From: Candidatus Aminicenantota bacterium
Lineage (GTDB): Bacteria > Acidobacteriota > Aminicenantia > Aminicenantales > Aminicenantaceae
Assembly: GCA_016926925.1 (NCBI GenBank)
Contig: JAFGNQ010000018.1
Coordinates: 1 to 12,541 of the forward strand
DNA: 12,541 nucleotides
Direction: 5' to 3'
The translations under genes and the position numbers were made by a program. The notes beneath the pieces are model-generated. The model saw nothing but the letters and a program-made list of their open reading frames with translations, was not told the origin of the DNA and searched no databases. Of the stretch, positions 7,216-12,541 are shown piece by piece (the stretch's first letter is position 1; each line of letters opens with the position of its first letter).

Positions 7216-7225
7216 ATGATGTCCC
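7200..7225 (-). terminator. Hairpin downstream of pbpC, likely terminator
   Basis: Starting four bases after the pbpC stop, the minus strand reads GGGACATCA, an eight-base loop, then TGACGTCCC. That is a nine-pair stem with a single A/C mismatch. Only a short T-run follows (TCGAATTT), so termination may be partial. It marks the probable end of the alpha-2-macroglobulin/pbpC unit. Confidence 0.5.
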
Positions 7226-7229
7226 GAAC

Positions 7230-9494
7230 TTAGCGGAGCACGCTGAAATGCACGGTAGAGCTTCGGAGGCGTTTCCCACCTTGGATGAGTGTGCACTGCA
7301 GCCTGTATCGGCCTGGTGTCAGCTCCCAAGATAGCGAGAAAGGATATGGGGATCCGCCCAATTTCTTGCCGTTGAGAAGCCAGTGGAAGCCCTCCGATTT
7401 CAGACTTTTGGGAACGGATGCCTTGAAATGAATCTTTTGATAATTCCCTCTCAGGACCGGATCCATTTTGAAAACATCGCCTTCTAAAGGAAAAAGAACT
7501 TCTGGCCGGATGCTGCCGAAAGCCGCTTCCCGATCATTTCTGTTTCGAATATTCCCGATCTCGACATGGCTTAAAGAGCACAATTCTTCAGGCTCGGTTC
7601 CGTTGACAAAGATCTCTTCAATACAGCCGGGACAATCCGCAGCGGCTCTTTTGCCTGAGAGAGGACAGACTCTGACCTGGATAATGTCAGCAGGTACGGG
7701 AAAAGCTTCCGTTGCATTCTCTTTCTCCAAAAGCAGCATGACATCCCGGAAGAGAGGGCCGCAACCTGTGATCCCGGAAATGTTGTGCATAGGCATTCCA
7801 TCAAAATTCCCGACCCAGACGCCGACCGTATACCGCGGCGTATAGCCCACTGTCCAGTTGTCCCGGCAATCCTTGGAAGTCCCTGTCTTGGCTGCGCAGG
7901 GGAAAGGAAGATTTAAAGGTGAATGGTAGCCGAATGCGGGTATGCGGGCGTCTTTATCGGAAAGCATATGGGTCAGGATATAAGCTGTCTGCGCTGTGAA
8001 TATGCGCCGGGATCGGCTCTGCTTCTGATATCCGGGGGAAAAAAACTCCTTGCCTTTCTCAAACTCTTTATAGCTGCAGATCGCTTCAGCCTTTTTATAC
8101 AGTCCACCCCGCGCCAAAGAGGCATAGGCCTGTACCAGCTCAAGAAGGGTGACTTCACCACTTCCAAGAGTCAGTCCCAATCCATAAAACCCGGAATTCT
8201 TGCTTAAGCTCTGAAATCCCGTCTCCTTGAGCTTTTGATACAAAAGGTCCGGACCCAGCTCTGCAGAGAGAACTACGGCCGGGACATTGTAGGAACACGC
8301 CAGGGCTTGCCGCATGCGGACCGGGCCGTGATAGTGTTTGTCGTAGTTTTGAGGATGGTAGGTTCCTCCCGGGGTGCTGAAGTGGACCTCCCGGTCCTCC
8401 AGAATCTGGGCAGCAGTCATGCCCCTCTCCAAACCAAGGCCGTAGGTAAACGGCTTCAAAGCCGAGCCCGGCTGGCGCCGGGAAAGAGCCCCGTTCACTT
8501 GTCCGTCGTGAAGCTCATCGAAGAAATCCTTCGAGCCCACCATCACCAGAATTTCAGCAGTATGGTTATCCAGAACCACGACCGCAGTATTGGTAATCCG
8601 CTTGGATTCCAAACCCGAAAGATGATTGGCAGCCAACACTTCCACTTTTTCCTGAAGGCTGTAATCCAGAGTCGTGTGAATCGTTGCCCGGCTGCGGGGA
8701 ATGTCCTGCCACAAATCCCGGAGCACATAATCACAAAAGTGAGGGGCACGGAATTTTTGCGAGGCGGGAAAAACCTTCAAAGGTTCCTGCAAGGCCCTCT
8801 CCCACTTTTCCTTTCCGATGCTTCCCAATCGAAGCATCCTGTTCAGAATGTGTCTTTGTCTATTCCGGGCCGGACCGATATGACTGTAGGGATTGAGTCT
8901 CATGGGAGAGCGGGGAAGCGACGCCAAAAAGGCCGCTTCGGCAAGGCTGAGATCAGCGGCGGACTTGTCAAAATAGAGTCTTGACGCCGCTTCGATGCCG
9001 TAGGTCATATTCCCGTAGCACACCCTGTTGAGATACTGAGCCAGAATCTCTTCTTTGGAGAGGGTCTTCTCCAGCCGAACAGCGACCCAGGTTTCAAAAA
9101 GTTTGGATAAGAGCGTGCGCGACCGTCCGTAGAGATTCCGGGCTAACTGCTGAGTGAGGGTCGATGCCCCAGAGATGACTTCCCCTTTCCGGATATTCTG
9201 AACTGCGGCCGATACAATAGAAAATACATTGACTCCGGGGTGAAGGAAAAAGAAGCGATCTTCGGCGGCTATGGTAGACGCCACTACATAAGGAGATATC
9301 CCGCTAAGATCGACCCAGCGGCAGCGGCCGCCCTCAGACGAGATAATCTCTCTCAGCAGAGTGCCGTTTCGGTCAAGAATGCGAAGGGAAACGACCGCTG
9401 CAGGCGATAATTTTCCTCGGGGATAAGGAATATAGAGCGACCCCATAAAAAGCAGCGCTAAAAGGAGCAGGGCGAAAACGATCTTGCCTTTCAT
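7230..9494 (-). CDS. pbpC: Penicillin-binding protein 1C
   Basis: This 754-residue bifunctional peptidoglycan synthase of the PBP1C family has an N-terminal membrane anchor (about 5-20), with the rest in the periplasm. The glycosyltransferase (GT51) domain has AAEDRFFFLHPGVN (E78 catalytic) and GASTLTQQLARN (109-120). The transpeptidase domain has S344-A-L-K, S401-Y-N and K536-T-G, so all three active-site motifs are intact. A cysteine-bearing linker (C610, C621, C624, C639) and the PBP1C-specific C-terminal beta domain (about 665-754) follow. The start is the ATG at 9494, which overlaps the alpha-2-macroglobulin stop as ATGA. An in-frame reading from 9707 would add 71 polar residues ahead of the anchor and lie inside the neighbouring gene. 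No strong Shine-Dalgarno precedes it, unlike its neighbours, which suggests translational coupling to the upstream gene. Confidence 0.95.
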   Translation of the reverse strand: MKGKIVFALLLLALLFMGSLYIPYPRGKLSPAAVVSLRILDRNGTLLREIISSEGGRCRWVDLSGISPYVVASTIAAEDRFFFLHPGVNVFSIVSAAVQNIRKGEVISGASTLTQQLARNLYGRSRTLLSKLFETWVAVRLEKTLSKEEILAQYLNRVCYGNMTYGIEAASRLYFDKSAADLSLAEAAFLASLPRSPMRLNPYSHIGPARNRQRHILNRMLRLGSIGKEKWERALQEPLKVFPASQKFRAPHFCDYVLRDLWQDIPRSRATIHTTLDYSLQEKVEVLAANHLSGLESKRITNTAVVVLDNHTAEILVMVGSKDFFDELHDGQVNGALSRRQPGSALKPFTYGLGLERGMTAAQILEDREVHFSTPGGTYHPQNYDKHYHGPVRMRQALACSYNVPAVVLSAELGPDLLYQKLKETGFQSLSKNSGFYGLGLTLGSGEVTLLELVQAYASLARGGLYKKAEAICSYKEFEKGKEFFSPGYQKQSRSRRIFTAQTAYILTHMLSDKDARIPAFGYHSPLNLPFPCAAKTGTSKDCRDNWTVGYTPRYTVGVWVGNFDGMPMHNISGITGCGPLFRDVMLLLEKENATEAFPVPADIIQVRVCPLSGKRAAADCPGCIEEIFVNGTEPEELCSLSHVEIGNIRNRNDREAAFGSIRPEVLFPLEGDVFKMDPVLRGNYQKIHFKASVPKSLKSEGFHWLLNGKKLGGSPYPFSLSWELTPGRYRLQCTLIQGGKRLRSSTVHFSVLR

Positions 9495-12400
9495 GGCTCT
9501 TGCTTGATTGTGACGACGGCCTCTTGGCTTCTTCCGAACACTTCGGGTGCGTACATCTCCTCGATTACGGTCCCCGGCATCTGGAACGTTCCATAGGTCA
9601 ATGCCCGGGCCAGATAGCGGTGCAAATGGATACCGGCTGAGAGTGAGTCGGCAAAGAGGAGCACCCTGTCGTCGTGCATCTCGATATGATTGAATCCCTC
9701 CCACCACCGGCCCCGGTTGTCTTCAAAGGCATCCGTTCGCCGCAGTTGTTCACTGCTTTCGATCTTGAAATGCGGATTGACGGCCTCGAGCCCGGCCGGC
9801 AGAGGGTCGTCCACTACGGCAAAAAGCCTTTCCTGAGGAGTGATGACTTGAAGGGTGACAACGACCACATCACCGGCCTTAATGGTCTTCAGCGGCCTTC
9901 CTTCAAAATCCGTAATGGACTTGTAGACGGTGAAGCCTTCATCTCGAGCGGATAAAGGCGTCTTAGGTGCATAGGTCATTCGCGTCTCGTAATAGAGCCT
10001 TCCTCTTCCCTCCTTCTCGACCTTTAAAGCTAAGGCCTCTCCCTCTGCATAATCACCCAACGGGCTTTTTGAGCTGCGAACGGTATGCTTCCCTTGTCTA
10101 AAAGCATCCTCCATTAGGGTTTTTCCAGCTAACCTCACCGTCACCTTGAAATCCGGCCGGATATCTTCATACTTGCGGTAAAAATCGTTGAGTGCGTAGA
10201 AGGAATAAAAATTCTCCTGTGTGGTCAACCATTGGCCGGCATTGCGCCGATCCACCAGCCAACGGGCAACAGCCGGAATCAGCGGGTTTTCGGTATCCAA
10301 TTCCAGCAGCGTCTGCAGAATATAAGCCGAGGATCTGAGGTTGGAGCTGTAGATCCAGCGTCCATCCATACCTGAATCTTCCTCAAAATGGGCGCTTGTC
10401 GGCGAGACCTTGATTTTGTTGATCAATTCCTGAAGAAGAGTGCGCTGTGCGGCTGCTGCTCCTTTGCCGTGAAAGAGAGCTTTTAGAAGCAGCGTCTTGC
10501 CGAAAAGCGAGAGCTGTTCTCTCTCAGTGAAAAGTTGCTCCGCAAAAGCGGCTTCGGCACGGCCGAACAGAGCAAGGCAGTAGGCGGCATAGGCTTCGAT
10601 AGTCTTCCATGTTCTTTGACCGTAGGGATAGCGACCCTGATCCACCCTCCCCCGCTGCATGCGTTCCCGCCCTTTTTCCACCTTTCCCGACATCAAGTTT
10701 CGAAGGTAGTTTAAAAGCCGCGACACCACCTGAGAATCCACTTTGTAGCCTGAGCGTTGAGCCTGATAGAGGGCAAAAGCGGCATAACAGGTATTGAACG
10801 GATTGATATAGGTAGAATCAGGCCAGAGTCCGAATCCGCCGTTTCCTTTCTGATAGCTGTAAATCTCTTTCAAGTTTTTGGTCACAAATTCACGAATCTC
10901 CGCTTCCGTCGACTCGGTGAGTCTGAAATCCTGGATGATATCAGCAGCCACCAGGAAAGGAAGAACGGCAGAAATCCTTTGTTCAAGGCAGAGATAGGGA
11001 TAATCTTTGAGAAAATCCAGACTGCCTTTAAGCCCGGAAAGGGCACTTGCAGAAGCTTGGAAGGAAAGCAGGCTTAACTCCGGATAGACATTCTCTGGTA
11101 TTTTTATGGTTTCGTCGGCGGACTCGAGCGTATCTTTGTGGAGGGCAACCGTCTCAGTGGGACGCGGGACAAGGATGGGAATGGAAACCTCCAATCCGTC
11201 ACTGATCTCGCCCATCTTGGCCCTGAAGCCAAAGCCGGCCGTACCTCTCTTCTCTGCACTGAAGGCAAAAAGAATTTCCTTCCCCTCGCCGGAAGCTAAC
11301 GAGAACCGTCGCACCGTCTCTTTGTCTAAGCAAGCCAGTCCAACCGAATCGCAGTCCAGAATCACATCGCCTTCTTGTTTCGAGTTATTGTGAACGACGA
11401 CACCGCCGTAAAAGGTGTCTCCGATACGCGCAAAACGCGGCAAAGCAGGCTGTAGCAGCAAGGGCTTCGTCACACGGAATTGTTCCTCCGACCGTCCGAA
11501 TTCCGAATCTTTTGTCTGCGCAACCGCCATCACCCGGAAAGTCGTCAGGTTGTCAGGCAGGGTGAACTCCACATCGGCATTTCCATCCTCATCGGTCAAA
11601 ACCGAAGGATTCCAGTATGCGGTGAACTTGAAATCCCCCCTCAACTCCACTTCGGATAGAGAAAGCGGAGCCGCCGCTTTGGCCGTTTCTCCAAGTCCTC
11701 CGGCGGGCTCATCTCCCTTTTCTCCAAAAACTCTCTGGCCCACCACCATATGACGGGTCTCCGATGTCTGTACGGAAAGCGGACGCTGGCTGTAAAAATG
11801 CGAGAGAAGATCCGGCGTCCGGTATCCGATCAGGTTCAAAACACCGATGTCGACCACGGCCACAGAAAGGCAGGAAGCCGCTTCCTTTCCTCCTGCATTC
11901 CTGACCTTCAACTTGAGAGAGACTTTTTCTCCGGGAACATAGGTCTCTTTGTCTTTTCCGATGGAAACAGAGAGTTTTTTTTCTCCGGGGTCCACTCCGA
12001 GCTTCACATAGCCTATTTTGAAGGATGGTTTTCCCAAATCCTGCTCCCGATCTGCATTGGAATCCGATGTTCGCCCCTGGACAAGAAGCACACACACGTA
12101 CACGTTGGGAATGTGCTCGGAGCGAATGGGCACTTCGATGGCGGATGTGCTGCCCACAATTTCTTGCACGCGGCTCTCCAGTACGCCCTCCCGCTCTAAG
12201 GTCACGAGCGCTTGGGCACTTTCATAAGGGGATTTCACAAGCACCCTGGCCTTGTCTCCGGGACGATACGTCTCCTGATCTGAGATGAGTTCGATGACGT
12301 CATCATCCTCTCTTTTCCAGGGGACATAATCCCTTCCCGTAACATAGAAAGAAAAGGATGTCGTGATCCTATTCTTTCGCCCGTCTTTGCTCTCGGCTTT

Positions 12401-12541
12401 CAAAATGTAATAGCCGGCCTTGTCGGGGAGAAAAGCTTCGAGAATGGGCTCTGATTCGGATTTGATGCTCCGGCTTTCGACTTCCGTATCTTTTTTCTCC
12501 GTGATCCAGCGGAAGCGTCCGCCCATCTCTTCTTTCCGCAC
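9491..12541 (-). CDS. Bacterial alpha-2-macroglobulin (C-terminal part)
   Basis: This is the last 1016 residues or so of a large periplasmic alpha-2-macroglobulin of the YfhM type. The frame runs off the right edge, so the signal peptide and first MG domains are missing and the first visible codon (GTG) is not a proven start. In order there are MG-type beta domains with the repeated YRPGDKA and YVPGEKV turns (about 92 and 201), the central A2M domain (GDFKFTAYWNPSVLTDEDG, 302-320), an alpha-helical thioester domain with the intact C518-L-E-Q521 motif (coding bases 10979-10990), and C-terminal bait-receptor-like domains. The family traps attacking proteases by a conformational change and covalent thioester capture. 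Its gene usually sits beside pbpC, as here with an ATGA overlap, suggesting protection of the cell wall after outer-membrane breach. Confidence 0.93.
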   Translation of the reverse strand: MRKEEMGGRFRWITEKKDTEVESRSIKSESEPILEAFLPDKAGYYILKAESKDGRKNRITTSFSFYVTGRDYVPWKREDDDVIELISDQETYRPGDKARVLVKSPYESAQALVTLEREGVLESRVQEIVGSTSAIEVPIRSEHIPNVYVCVLLVQGRTSDSNADREQDLGKPSFKIGYVKLGVDPGEKKLSVSIGKDKETYVPGEKVSLKLKVRNAGGKEAASCLSVAVVDIGVLNLIGYRTPDLLSHFYSQRPLSVQTSETRHMVVGQRVFGEKGDEPAGGLGETAKAAAPLSLSEVELRGDFKFTAYWNPSVLTDEDGNADVEFTLPDNLTTFRVMAVAQTKDSEFGRSEEQFRVTKPLLLQPALPRFARIGDTFYGGVVVHNNSKQEGDVILDCDSVGLACLDKETVRRFSLASGEGKEILFAFSAEKRGTAGFGFRAKMGEISDGLEVSIPILVPRPTETVALHKDTLESADETIKIPENVYPELSLLSFQASASALSGLKGSLDFLKDYPYLCLEQRISAVLPFLVAADIIQDFRLTESTEAEIREFVTKNLKEIYSYQKGNGGFGLWPDSTYINPFNTCYAAFALYQAQRSGYKVDSQVVSRLLNYLRNLMSGKVEKGRERMQRGRVDQGRYPYGQRTWKTIEAYAAYCLALFGRAEAAFAEQLFTEREQLSLFGKTLLLKALFHGKGAAAAQRTLLQELINKIKVSPTSAHFEEDSGMDGRWIYSSNLRSSAYILQTLLELDTENPLIPAVARWLVDRRNAGQWLTTQENFYSFYALNDFYRKYEDIRPDFKVTVRLAGKTLMEDAFRQGKHTVRSSKSPLGDYAEGEALALKVEKEGRGRLYYETRMTYAPKTPLSARDEGFTVYKSITDFEGRPLKTIKAGDVVVVTLQVITPQERLFAVVDDPLPAGLEAVNPHFKIESSEQLRRTDAFEDNRGRWWEGFNHIEMHDDRVLLFADSLSAGIHLHRYLARALTYGTFQMPGTVIEEMYAPEVFGRSQEAVVTIKQEP

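Noticed and set aside
8235..8984. A 249-codon open frame on the plus strand, opposite pbpC
   Set aside because: It is antisense to the PBP1C catalytic domains and has no protein-family signal of its own.
9495..9707. A longer PbpC start 71 codons upstream
   Set aside because: The extra residues are polar and arginine-rich, precede the membrane anchor, and lie wholly within the alpha-2-macroglobulin coding region. The ATGA start at 9494 fits better.

Overview
The window looks like chromosomal DNA of a Gram-negative (two-membrane) bacterium. Evidence: a LolA-like lipoprotein-sorting protein, two lipoprotein signal peptides, a class A penicillin-binding protein 1C (PbpC) and a bacterial alpha-2-macroglobulin. 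Base composition is roughly balanced, and most genes have strong AGGAGG-type ribosome binding sites. The mix of an MlrC-like lipoprotein, a TPR lipoprotein and an M20 peptidase recalls uncultured Acidobacteriota/Aminicenantota-like or deltaproteobacterial genomes. That placement is only a guess. I see no mobile element, CRISPR array, tRNA or rRNA.

Layout. Two plus-strand genes occupy about 1-1621: the C-terminal part of an FtsX/LolE-type ABC permease, overlapped by ATGA with a periplasmic LolA-like protein. They converge, across a 21-base gap holding a hairpin, on six minus-strand genes that fill the rest. In their own reading direction these are: a large alpha-2-macroglobulin cut off by the right edge; pbpC, overlapping it by ATGA; a cysteine-rich 4Fe-4S protein; an M81/MlrC-like lipoprotein; a TPR lipoprotein; and an M20 peptidase-like protein. 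A hairpin follows pbpC, and a good sigma70-type promoter sits just before the M20 gene. The minus-strand block is therefore probably several transcription units rather than one operon. No gene-free stretch exceeds about 155 bases.

Function. Alpha-2-macroglobulin plus PbpC is a known bacterial pairing, thought to trap invading proteases and repair the wall in the periplasm. The permease and LolA-like protein form an envelope lipid or lipoprotein trafficking module. The M81 lipoprotein, TPR lipoprotein and M20 protein may form a peptide or amide processing set, partly exported and partly cytoplasmic. The most unusual points are the M20 protein, where two metal-site residues are replaced (His to Met, bridging Asp to Asn), and the Fe-S protein, which has nine clustered cysteines outside its two ferredoxin motifs. 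I did not find clear evidence of a wholly new defence or mobile system.
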